The position numbers and the translations under genes were made by a program. From assembly GCA_032111745.1 (NCBI GenBank), contig JAULUH010000327.1, positions 1 to 13,177 of the forward strand: a stretch of DNA of 13,177 bases, given 5' to 3'. Of the stretch, positions 1 to 6,169 are shown piece after piece; position 1 is the stretch's first letter; every line of letters starts with the position of its first letter. Under the pieces are notes generated by a model. That model was not told where the DNA came from. It ran no database searches and worked only from the letters and a program-made list of their open reading frames with translations. Origin of the DNA: JAULUH01 sp032111745 (GTDB taxonomy: Bacteria; Chloroflexota; Anaerolineae; JAAEKA01).

Positions 1-234
1 CTGGCCCTGGGCCAGCGTGTCCTGGTGGTGCTGGAGGACAAGGCCTACGCGATTGGCTGGGTGGGCGGGACGGAGGCCGAGGCCGTGGCGCCGGTCACGC
101 AGCGTGCGCCGGCCGTAGGGGAGCCAGCTGCCCCGGCAGGCTCCTCGCCCATCTGTCCGGCCACGGTGGGCGTGGCGCTGATCGGATTGCTGGCGGCGGG
201 GTTGCCAGCACGCCTGCGCGCTGGCAGGCGATAG
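1..234 (+). CDS. 3' end of an unidentified protein with a C-terminal membrane tail
   Basis: The frame is open from base 1 to a TAG at 232-234, giving 77 residues with no in-window start, so the gene begins upstream. The visible part starts with a beta-like stretch (QRVLVVLEDKAYAIGWVGG), then a low-complexity Ala/Pro/Glu linker, then SSPICPATVGVALIGLLAAG followed by a basic end (LPARLRAGRR). A Pro/Ser linker, a Cys, one hydrophobic helix of about 15-18 residues and a terminal Arg cluster is the layout of C-terminal sorting or anchoring tails on secreted bacterial proteins. I infer an exported protein held in the membrane by its C terminus; the catalytic or binding part is out of view and I do not recognise the family. 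A GC-rich hairpin follows 5 bases after the stop. The downstream repeats separate it from the catabolic cluster. Confidence 0.6.
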   Translation: MALGQRVLVVLEDKAYAIGWVGGTEAEAVAPVTQRAPAVGEPAAPAGSSPICPATVGVALIGLLAAGLPARLRAGRR

Positions 235-239
235 GCTTT

Positions 240-270
240 GGCGGGCGGGGCTGCCTCAGCCCCGCCTGCC
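240..270 (+). terminator. hairpin terminator after the first gene
   Basis: Two 13-base arms, GGCGGGCGGGGCT (240-252) and AGCCCCGCCTGCC (258-270), pair at 12 of 13 positions around a 5-base loop (GCCTC). It begins 5 bases after the TAG of the preceding gene. There is no T-tract after it, so it may be a weak intrinsic terminator or an mRNA 3'-end stabiliser. Confidence 0.55.
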
Positions 271-418
271 GTTCCAGCCAATGCACCCTGGGCCAGTGTC
301 CTGCTGGCCTGGCCTGTCATCGATGGTGCGATTGCATGGATGTGCCACACCGTTCCCCTGGTAGGGGCGGGGGGCCAACAGCATAGCGCGATCACGGGCA
401 ACCTGGTGTCACGAACGA
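271..418. other. intergenic stretch with no recognisable gene
   Basis: No reading frame here has gene-like composition; the short ORF at 238-438 begins inside the terminator and runs into the palindromic repeat, so I do not call it. The stretch includes a GC-rich GGTAGGGGCGGGGGG string near 360-374, similar to the GC-rich modules after each palindrome. No promoter was recognised. Confidence 0.5.
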
Positions 419-493
419 CTAAACTGATTCCACGATGAAATCCGCAGTCGCCAACCAGGGAACCATGTAGATTTCACCCTGGACTCAGTTTAG
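419..493. repeat. 75-bp palindromic (MITE-like) element, copy A
   Basis: The element is an imperfect inverted repeat. The 24-base left arm (419-442, starting CTAAACTGATTCC) and the right arm (470-493, ending GGACTCAGTTTAG) pair at 21 of 24 positions around a 27-base loop (443-469). A second copy at 591-602 plus 744-806 is identical at 73 of 75 positions. Each end carries TA (cTAaact ... gttTAg), which could be a TA target-site duplication as made by IS630/Tc1-type transposases; that reading is inference. It has no coding capacity, so any movement would need a transposase supplied from elsewhere. Confidence 0.8.
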
Positions 494-506
494 GAGGTGG
501 GTGGCG

Positions 507-570
507 GGGTGCGGGGCACAGGCCAGATCACGCGAGTGCCACGACTGGGCGGGGACGGAGCCCCGCACCC
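507..570. repeat. GC-rich inverted-repeat module following palindrome copy A
   Basis: GGGTGCGGGG (507-516) is the exact reverse complement of CCCCGCACCC (561-570). The material between them (for example GAGTGCCACGACTGGGCGGGG) resembles that at 848-914 (GGGTGCCACGACGGGGCGG), which follows palindrome copy B. The module plus palindrome may therefore be one larger repeat unit. Similarity between the two modules is visibly partial, much lower than between the palindromes. Confidence 0.5.
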
Positions 571-579
571 TACGAGGGG

Positions 580-589
580 NNNNNNNNNN
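580..589. other. assembly gap of 10 N
   Basis: Ten undetermined bases lie between the GC-rich module and palindrome copy B. A fixed-size N run inside repeats is what a scaffolder leaves, so the true gap length and even the join may be uncertain. Confidence 0.95.
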
Positions 590-590
590 G

Positions 591-806
591 CTAAACTGAT
601 TCGGGTGTATTGAATCTGGTTGATCCTATCATTGCGAGGAGGCCGCCGACGAAGCAATCTCCTGTAATCATCGCGGAGATTGCTTCGCCGCAGACGGCTC
701 GCAATGACGGGGCCAACCAGTTTCAAATGCACCCAACTGATTCCACGTTGAAATCCGCAGTCGCCAACTAGGGAACCATGTAGATTTCACCCTGGACTCA
801 GTTTAG
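591..806. repeat. 75-bp palindromic element, copy B, split by another element
   Basis: Bases 591-602 match the first 12 bases of copy A exactly, and 744-806 match the remaining 63 with two substitutions. Joining 602 to 744 rebuilds a 75-bp element of exactly the same length as copy A (73 of 75 identical). The intervening DNA is a separate palindromic insertion plus a duplicated 9-mer. The rebuilt arms pair like those of copy A. Confidence 0.85.
603..734. mobile_element. 132-bp palindromic non-autonomous insertion (MITE-like) with 9-bp target duplication
   Basis: AACTGATTC occurs at 594-602 and again at 735-743, exactly flanking 603-734, and the bases just outside each copy differ, so the duplication is 9 bp. 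The insert starts GGGTGTATTGAATCTGGTTG and ends with the near reverse complement of that (714-734). Inside is a second pair of arms: TCATTGCGAG (629-638) with CTCGCAATGA (698-707), and CGAAGCAATCTCC (650-662) with GGAGATTGCTTCG (675-687). The inner motif resembles a palindromic repeat (attgcgag ... gcaatctcc) that I recall being common in environmental bacterial genomes. No ORF is present, so a transposase elsewhere is implied. Confidence 0.85.
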
Positions 807-958
807 GAAGGGATAGAGGTTCTGACGCAGCCACGGGGGGCGGCCGAGGTACGGGGTAGGAGCCAGTCCAGACGGGTGCCACGACGGGGCGGCCACGGAG
901 GGCACGCCCCTACCATGAGAACGGCACGGCGTATCCATACGGCACGGCGTAGAGGCGG
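807..958. other. intergenic stretch with GC-rich module and a 13-bp direct repeat
   Basis: A GC-rich module at about 848-914 begins GGTACGGGG and ends CCCCTACC; it resembles the module at 507-570. ACGGCACGGCGTA then occurs twice (921-933 and 939-951) at an 18-base period. I see no gene in this stretch. Confidence 0.45.
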
Positions 959-1141
959 ATGTCAACATCTCGCAGGGTGCATTGTGCGAGCACCGTTGCC
1001 ACCCACAATAGTGCCAACGGCGTGAACACCCAGGCCCTGGCTACCAGCTTCTGCAAGGAAGTGGGCCTGACCGGCTCGGACCTGGCCTGGTGCGTTGATC
1101 ACGTTGAGCCGACGCTGCTGGGCATCTTCCACGGCAGCTGA
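959..1141 (+). CDS. doubtful small ORF or gene remnant (60 aa)
   Basis: An ATG at 959 opens 60 codons ending TGA at 1139-1141. An in-frame TAG at 950-952 rules out a longer start. From about residue 20 the codons look gene-like (C/G in third positions; LATSFCKEVGLTGSDLAWCV), while the first 18 codons do not, and no Shine-Dalgarno is visible. A strong hairpin terminator starts 22 bases after the stop. I recognise no family. The better reading is the 3' remnant of a gene whose 5' part was lost when repeats accumulated to its left; a true small protein is possible but less likely. Confidence 0.25.
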   Translation: MSTSRRVHCASTVATHNSANGVNTQALATSFCKEVGLTGSDLAWCVDHVEPTLLGIFHGS

Positions 1142-1163
1142 TTCGCCTGAGATCGTTTAGCCA

Positions 1164-1196
1164 AAGAACGCCCCGCCATTACGGCGGGGCGTTCTT
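1164..1196. terminator. strong hairpin terminator, usable on both strands
   Basis: AAGAACGCCCCGCC (1164-1177) and GGCGGGGCGTTCTT (1183-1196) are exact reverse complements of 14 bases with a 5-base loop (ATTAC). The A-rich foot on one side and T-rich foot on the other let it work in both directions. It lies 22 bases after the small plus-strand ORF and about 75 bases beyond the stop of the leftward operon, so it is the probable end of that operon. Confidence 0.8.
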
Positions 1197-1270
1197 GCTG
1201 CGCCAGAGATGTTGTGTCGATGGAGGGAGCAAGACCCCCACCGTAGCGAGTCCTGCCGCTGCCTTCCGGC

Positions 1271-2167
1271 CTACATCAGGCCCAGGCGTTCGAGCAGATC
1301 CTTCAGGTCGTCGAGGGTGCCCTGGTCGAAACGCGCGTAGGGCTCGCGCACCTTGGGCGAGGCGATCACCCCGCGCAGGTAGTAGATCTGCTTGCGCAGG
1401 GCCAGGTTGATGCGGGCCTGGTTTTCGAAGCGCATCAGGGTGCAGTAGCGATCGAACACCTCGGTGGCACCGGCGATATCGCCGCCGGTGTACCGGCGAT
1501 AGATGTCCACCAGGATCTCGGGGAAGCCGAAGCCGGTCATGGTGCCCACGGCGCCGTGGCGCAACTCCTCCAGGAACATGGTCCCGCCCAGCCCGCCGAA
1601 GACCTGCACGTCGGGGTTCACGGCCAGAACCTGGCTGGTCTTCATGGGTGTGGGGTCGTCCTCCAGCTTGAGGAAGCGGCAGTGGGGCGCCTCCTCCGCC
1701 AGCCTGGCGATGAACTCCACGCTCATGACCACGCCGGAACTGGCCGGATGGTCCTGCACCACCACCGGGATATCCACGGCCTCGGCCACGGCCAGGTAGT
1801 GGCGGCGCAGGGCCTCGTTGCTGGAGCGGGCCAGCTTTGGGGGGGCCACCATGATGGCGGCCGCGCCCAGCTCCTGGGCGCGCTTGCTGTAGGCCACGCA
1901 GGGGTAGGTGCCCGAGTGGGAGGTGCCCACACAGATGGGGATGCGGCCATCCGCGGCCTCGAGCACGATGCTGATGACCCGATCGCGCTCGCTCTCGATC
2001 ACCTTACCGGTCTCGCCCAGCACGGCCAGGATGGTCATGCCGTCGACACCCTGGTCGATGGTGAAATTGGTCAGCCGGACCAGGCTGGCCTCGTCCAGGC
2101 TGTCGTCGGGGTGGAAGGGGGTGGGCGTGATGTTGAAGACGCCCTTCATCATAGAAAAATCGCTCAT
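1271..2167 (-). CDS. DapA/N-acetylneuraminate lyase family aldolase or dehydratase
   Basis: This 298-residue protein has the usual length of the class I, Schiff-base (beta/alpha)8 DHDPS/NAL superfamily (GVFNITPTPF near residues 9-18, IMVAPP at 105-110). The Schiff-base lysine is most likely K167 in CRFLKLED. Two hallmarks of true dihydrodipicolinate synthase are altered. The GTTGE loop reads AVLGE (residues 48-52), losing both threonines, and the YNVPxRTG tyrosine position reads QDHPASSG (Q138). It is therefore unlikely to make lysine precursors and more likely to cleave or dehydrate a 2-keto-3-deoxy sugar acid or related keto acid. GAGGAGA lies 7 bases before the ATG. It is the last gene of the leftward operon, 34 bases after the SDR gene. 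Confidence 0.85.
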   Translation of the reverse strand: MSDFSMMKGVFNITPTPFHPDDSLDEASLVRLTNFTIDQGVDGMTILAVLGETGKVIESERDRVISIVLEAADGRIPICVGTSHSGTYPCVAYSKRAQELGAAAIMVAPPKLARSSNEALRRHYLAVAEAVDIPVVVQDHPASSGVVMSVEFIARLAEEAPHCRFLKLEDDPTPMKTSQVLAVNPDVQVFGGLGGTMFLEELRHGAVGTMTGFGFPEILVDIYRRYTGGDIAGATEVFDRYCTLMRFENQARINLALRKQIYYLRGVIASPKVREPYARFDQGTLDDLKDLLERLGLM

Positions 2168-2201
2168 GACCCGGTCTCCTCTCGTCGCTCACATGCCGCT
2201 A

Positions 2202-2993
2202 TCACAGGGCCTTCACGGCACCACCGTCGACCAGCAGGGAGATACCGGTGATGTAGCCGGCCAGCTCTGAGGCCAGGAAGGCTGCGGCCGCGGCCTGCTC
2301 CTCGGGCCGCGCCAGGCGGCCCAGGGGGATGGTGCTGGCGGTCTGTTCCAGCTCCTCCTCCGCGCTGATCCCCTTCTTGGCCGCGCGCGCGGCCGCCAGC
2401 TCGACGGCGCGGTCGGTGGTGGTGGGCCCGGGGCAGATGTTGTTGACGGTGATGCCGTAGGATGCCACCTCCCCGGCCAGGGTCTTGGCCATGCCGCCCA
2501 CGGCCAGGCGCACGGCGTTGGAGATCATCAGGTTGGGGATGGGCTCCTTGAGGGAGCGGGAGGTGAAGTTGATGATGCGGCCCCAGCGCTGCGCCTTCAT
2601 GTCCGGCAGCACCGCGCGGATCAGGCGCACGGCGCTGAGGAAGGTGAGCTGGTAGCCGAGCAGCCATTTCTCGTCCGTGGCCATATCGAAGGTGCCTGGC
2701 GGCGGGCCACCCGAGTTGTTCACCAGGATGCTGACCACGCCCAGGTCGCGGCGCACCCCCTCCACCAGCTGCTCGATGCTTTCCGGGCTAGTCAGATCGA
2801 CCTGGTAGGCGGCCGCCCGGCCATCCGGGTTGATAGCTCGGACGGACTCCAGGGCCGCATCCAGGACGCCGCTGTCGATGTCACAGATGGCCACGTCGCA
2901 GCCTTCCATGGCCAGACGCTGGGCCGTGGCCAGGCCCAGGCCCCGGCCCGAGGCGCCCACCAGGGCCACCCGGCCTTGAATCCCTAAATCCAT
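2202..2993 (-). CDS. SDR-family oxidoreductase with non-canonical catalytic residues
   Basis: This 263-residue short-chain dehydrogenase/reductase (Rossmann fold) begins VALVGASGRGLG, a variant of the TGxxxGxG nucleotide loop (the leading Thr is Val). It has NNSGG (92-96) in place of NNAG, the catalytic-serine strand INFTSRS (S145), and PG (188-189) followed by TTT. Aligning GMAKTLAGEV to the usual TKALAxEV puts Ser158 and Arg162 (SNAVR) where catalytic YxxxK should be. FabG-like SDRs without the standard tetrad are a known subgroup, so this need not be a dead gene, but the chemistry is not predictable. AAGGAGA sits 6 bases before the ATG, and the upstream epimerase ends 21 bases before it. 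The product is probably cytoplasmic and NAD(P)-binding. Confidence 0.88.
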   Translation of the reverse strand: MDLGIQGRVALVGASGRGLGLATAQRLAMEGCDVAICDIDSGVLDAALESVRAINPDGRAAAYQVDLTSPESIEQLVEGVRRDLGVVSILVNNSGGPPPGTFDMATDEKWLLGYQLTFLSAVRLIRAVLPDMKAQRWGRIINFTSRSLKEPIPNLMISNAVRLAVGGMAKTLAGEVASYGITVNNICPGPTTTDRAVELAAARAAKKGISAEEELEQTASTIPLGRLARPEEQAAAAAFLASELAGYITGISLLVDGGAVKAL

Positions 2994-3014
2994 GGTGTGT
3001 CTCCTTCGCGAAAA

Positions 3015-3986
3015 TCAGTTTTGACCAAGGTAGGCGGCCACGCCGGAAGCCAGGTCATGGGCGGGCACGAAGCCGGTAGCCGAATGCAGGCGCTGGATGT
3101 CCAGGGCGGCCCGGCTCTGGTCAGGCCGCAGCGCGATGTCTGCCGAGCCGGGGTCCTCCGTCCACTCACAGCTGAGCCCGTGAGGGACGAACGCCTCGAC
3201 AACCTCGCGGAAGGGCACGGCGCGGCCACTGCCGGCATTGTACACCGGATGATGGTATTTGGCGGCATTCAGCATGAGCCAGATGGCCGCGGCCACGTCA
3301 GCGGCGTAGATCCAATCGCGGCGCACCGCGGGCCCGGCCACGCGCACGGGGCGGCCGGAGAGCAGGGCGGCCCGCAGCTGGTGGATGGGCGTGGTGCGCT
3401 GCCGGCTTTCGCTGGGGGCCTCCATGGGGCCGTAGACGGAGGCCAGGCGCAGGGAAGCTACTGGCCGGCCCGCCAGCTGCCCGTAGCGAGCGGCCAGCAG
3501 CTCCATGCTGCGTTTGGTGATGCTGTACAGGTTGTCCAGGGCCAGGGCGCCGTCCTCACGTTGCGGCTCCCCACCCGCGTCGCCCGCGGGTGGGCCATAC
3601 ACGCCGCTGCTGCTGAGCAGCAGGATGTGCTGGACCGTGGGCGATGCGCAGGCGGCGTCCAGCACGTTGATCGCGCCGCCGAGATTGACGTCGACGATGC
3701 GGGTGGCCTGGGCTGCCTCCTGCTCCGGCGTGGGGGTCAGGGCCGCGCCATGTACGACGTGAGAGACCGCTTCTTCATGGATGATGCGACGCACTGCGTT
3801 GCGATCGGTCACATCCAGCGCTGTGAGATGCACGTGCCCGGCCACGGGGGCCAGGAAGCGCTCGACCTCGGACGATCTTCGCGCGCTCAGGTCGGCGGCG
3901 ACGACGCTGGTGCCCTCCTTGGCCGCCAGCAGCCGCACGACGTTGATGCCGACAAAGCCGAGCCCGCCGGTGACCAGGATCTTCAT
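3015..3986 (-). CDS. NAD-dependent epimerase/dehydratase (extended SDR)
   Basis: This 323-residue extended SDR opens with MKILVTGGLGFVGINV, the TGGxGFxG nucleotide loop. It has VVHGAA (77-82), LLSSSGVYG (catalytic Ser about 125-127) and YSITK (Y154, K158), the full Ser-Tyr-Lys set. RLASVYGP and RDWIYAADVA follow, as in sugar-nucleotide epimerases and in D-erythronate-type dehydrogenases. The substrate cannot be named from sequence; in a catabolic cluster, oxidation or epimerisation of a sugar or sugar acid is more likely than cell-wall nucleotide-sugar synthesis. Its ATG overlaps the stop of the Gfo/Idh gene in an ATGA, so the two are translationally coupled. Confidence 0.88.
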   Translation of the reverse strand: MKILVTGGLGFVGINVVRLLAAKEGTSVVAADLSARRSSEVERFLAPVAGHVHLTALDVTDRNAVRRIIHEEAVSHVVHGAALTPTPEQEAAQATRIVDVNLGGAINVLDAACASPTVQHILLLSSSGVYGPPAGDAGGEPQREDGALALDNLYSITKRSMELLAARYGQLAGRPVASLRLASVYGPMEAPSESRQRTTPIHQLRAALLSGRPVRVAGPAVRRDWIYAADVAAAIWLMLNAAKYHHPVYNAGSGRAVPFREVVEAFVPHGLSCEWTEDPGSADIALRPDQSRAALDIQRLHSATGFVPAHDLASGVAAYLGQN

Positions 3987-4975
3987 GCTGGTTCAGGGAT
4001 GCCGTGGCGGCGGTAGAACTCGTCCATGGCCACGGCGCAGCCCGTGCGGTCGCTTTCGATGGCGGCGAAGCAGAGGGCCAGGGTGTAGAGGTGGTCGGCG
4101 CCGCTGCAGGCCAGGGGGGTGCCGGCACGCACGTGGGACACGAAATCCGCCAGCAGGGCGGCGCTGTCGTCGTAGAACGGCCGGGCTGCAGGCAGCGCCA
4201 CGGGGGCCAGCTCAGGATCTGTGACGGCCGCGGTCGCCAGGTCCGCGAAGAGCTCCCGCTGGACGATGACGCCACGGCTACAATCGGTGCGCCACTGGAA
4301 CTGCAGCTCATCCCAGCCGCCAGTCCAGGTGCCGAGATAGCTCACCTCCAACCCGCCCGTGAAGGTGAGCAGGCAGCTGACGTTGCTGTCGTGGGCGTAC
4401 ATGCTCCAGGCCGGGTTCCAGGTGCGGCATAGCACCTGCTCCACCTCGCGAGCGTAGCAGAAGCGCATGAGATCCAGGTGATGGATGCTCTGCTCCAGCA
4501 TCATGGGATGCTGCATGGTCAGGGGGTACTTGTTCAGCCCCGGGCGGCGGCCGTCGCGGTTGCGCAGGTAGGTGAACTGGGCGAATCCTGGCGCGCCGAA
4601 GGCCTGGGCTATGACCAGCTCGCGGAGCTTGCGGCTGACGGGCAGGTAGCGAAAGTTGAGGCCCACCGACAGGGGCTTCTCGGCCAGGAGGGGCAGGCCG
4701 GCGGCGAAGACCTGGGCCGCCTGGGGCAGCCGGTCGTAGGGCGGCGTCACCAGCAGCACGGCGTCGCTGGTGGTGGCCTGCAGGGCTGCGCCGAGATCGG
4801 GGAACGCCGGCAGGCCGGGGTGGCGGGCCGCGAACGCGTCCAACGCCGATGGATCGACGTCGACCACACCGCTCAAAGTGACATCCGCGCGCTCTTCGAT
4901 GATCGACGCCCACATCCTTCCCCGGTTGCCGAGGCCGGCCAGCAAGATCCTGAAGGGTTGGGAGGCCACGGGCAT
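3983..4975 (-). CDS. Gfo/Idh/MocA-family oxidoreductase with an apparent internal deletion
   Basis: With the start at 4975 the protein has 330 residues. An upstream ATG at 5017 would add 14 residues but overlaps the aminotransferase gene and lies away from the conserved N terminus (FRILLAGLGNRGRMWA). The Rossmann GxGxxG is AGLGNRG (13-19), the family AEKP motif is at 98-101, and SIHHLDLM (163-170) supplies the probable catalytic His/Asp. Odd point: AEKPLSV runs straight into GLNFRYLP. In relatives about 25-30 residues (a helix and the start of a strand) separate these, so an in-frame deletion is likely. The family oxidises or reduces sugars, inositols or amino acid-like substrates with NAD(P); activity here is uncertain. 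It follows the aminotransferase by 19 bases and overlaps the epimerase by 4. Confidence 0.85.
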   Translation of the reverse strand: MPVASQPFRILLAGLGNRGRMWASIIEERADVTLSGVVDVDPSALDAFAARHPGLPAFPDLGAALQATTSDAVLLVTPPYDRLPQAAQVFAAGLPLLAEKPLSVGLNFRYLPVSRKLRELVIAQAFGAPGFAQFTYLRNRDGRRPGLNKYPLTMQHPMMLEQSIHHLDLMRFCYAREVEQVLCRTWNPAWSMYAHDSNVSCLLTFTGGLEVSYLGTWTGGWDELQFQWRTDCSRGVIVQRELFADLATAAVTDPELAPVALPAARPFYDDSAALLADFVSHVRAGTPLACSGADHLYTLALCFAAIESDRTGCAVAMDEFYRRHGIPEPA

Positions 4976-4994
4976 CTCAGATCGCCCCGTCTGG

Positions 4995-6167
4995 CTACAG
5001 CCGTGCCATGAAGGCACTGATGCGGTCGGCGGCCTCCACGATGCGCGCGATGGGCTGCACGTAGCTGATGCGAATGTAGTCGTCGCTGTCGTCGCCGAAC
5101 ATGCTGCCGGGGAAGATCAGCACCCGCGCCTCGCGCAGCAGCGCCTCGCAGAACTGAGGCGCGGGCATCCCGGTGCGGGAGATGTTGGTGTAGATGTAGA
5201 AGGCGCCGCCCGGCCGGCCGTAGGTGAAGCCCATACCGGTCAAGGCCCCCATCAGGAAGGCCCGGCGCTCGCGGTAGGCCTGCAGCATGGCCTCCACGGC
5301 GTCCTGGGGGCCGGTGAGCGCGGCCAGGGCCGCGTACTGGGAGGGGGTGGCGGTGTTGATGCTGAGGGTGTGGCGAGGCTCGATCAGCCTGCGCACGAAG
5401 GGCTCGGGCGCGGCCAGGTACCCTACCCGCCAGCCGGTCATGGCGTAGATCTTGGAGAAGCCGTTGAGGGTGATGGTGCGCTCCCTCATGCCGGGCAGGG
5501 TCGCGGCCGAGAGGTGGGTCGAGCCCTCGTAGACGAGCTTGCCGTAGATCTCGTCGCTGATGAGGACCAGGTTGTGGCGTTGCACCAGGCCGGCGATCTG
5601 GCGCACCACGTCCGGCGGGGTGACCGCGCCGGTGGGGTTGTTGGGTGTGACCAGGACCAGGACCCTGGAGCGGCTGGTGATACGCGCCTCGATCTCGGCC
5701 GGCATCAGGGCGAAGTCATCCCGCTCGTAGGTGGGCACGGGCACGGGCACGCCGCCGCAGAGCAGCACCGCGGCGTCGTAGCTGGTGAAGCGGGGGGAGG
5801 TGAGCAGCACCTCGTCGCCCGGGTTCACCAGGCTCAACAGGGCCAGCACGATGGATTCCTGGACGCCGGCGGTGACGATGATCTCCTCCCGGGTGTAGTC
5901 CAGGCGGTACTCGCGATGCAAGTACTCTGCGATCGCTTCGCGCAGCTGGGGGATGCCCGCGGGATGGGTGTAGTGGTGCTGGCCGGCGTCGATGGCGGCC
6001 TTGGCCGCGGCCGCGATGTGGTCGGGGGTGTTGAAGTCGGGATTGCCGCGGCCGAGCGCGATCACATCGGGCAGGTCGGCCGCGATCTCCAGCATCCTGG
6101 TGCGGAAGGAGACGTCCTCTTCGACGATGCGCGCGGCCAGGCCGCCGAGCAAGGGGGAGTTGGCCAT
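4995..6167 (-). CDS. class I pyridoxal-phosphate aminotransferase
   Basis: This 390-residue fold-type I aminotransferase of AspC/AAT-like type shows the full motif set: substrate loop ALGRGNPDFNTP (37-48), TPNNPTG with the cofactor Asn at N177, SDEIYGKLVY with D205 and Y208, the PLP lysine K239 in NGFSKIYAMTGWRVGY, R247, and a C-terminal YIRISY whose Arg should bind the substrate carboxylate. It should move an amino group between an amino acid and a 2-keto acid in the cytoplasm; the specificity cannot be read. The chosen ATG follows the amidohydrolase TGA by only 2 bases (TGA-TC-ATG), indicating coupled translation. A much longer frame exists upstream but is only shadow sequence of the amidohydrolase gene. 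Confidence 0.93.
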   Translation of the reverse strand: MANSPLLGGLAARIVEEDVSFRTRMLEIAADLPDVIALGRGNPDFNTPDHIAAAAKAAIDAGQHHYTHPAGIPQLREAIAEYLHREYRLDYTREEIIVTAGVQESIVLALLSLVNPGDEVLLTSPRFTSYDAAVLLCGGVPVPVPTYERDDFALMPAEIEARITSRSRVLVLVTPNNPTGAVTPPDVVRQIAGLVQRHNLVLISDEIYGKLVYEGSTHLSAATLPGMRERTITLNGFSKIYAMTGWRVGYLAAPEPFVRRLIEPRHTLSINTATPSQYAALAALTGPQDAVEAMLQAYRERRAFLMGALTGMGFTYGRPGGAFYIYTNISRTGMPAPQFCEALLREARVLIFPGSMFGDDSDDYIRISYVQPIARIVEAADRISAFMARL

Positions 6168-6169
6168 GA

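Noticed and set aside
490..732. 80-codon minus-strand ORF spanning the N gap
   Set aside because: It reads through undetermined bases and two palindromic repeats; there is no independent evidence for a protein.
419..806. Palindromes as terminators, tRNA or other structured RNA
   Set aside because: The two copies are near-identical including loops, one is disrupted by another insertion, and no cloverleaf or T-tract is present. A mobile repeat explains them better.
2997..4016. 339-codon open frame on the plus strand
   Set aside because: It mirrors the epimerase gene on the other strand and has no recognisable motif.
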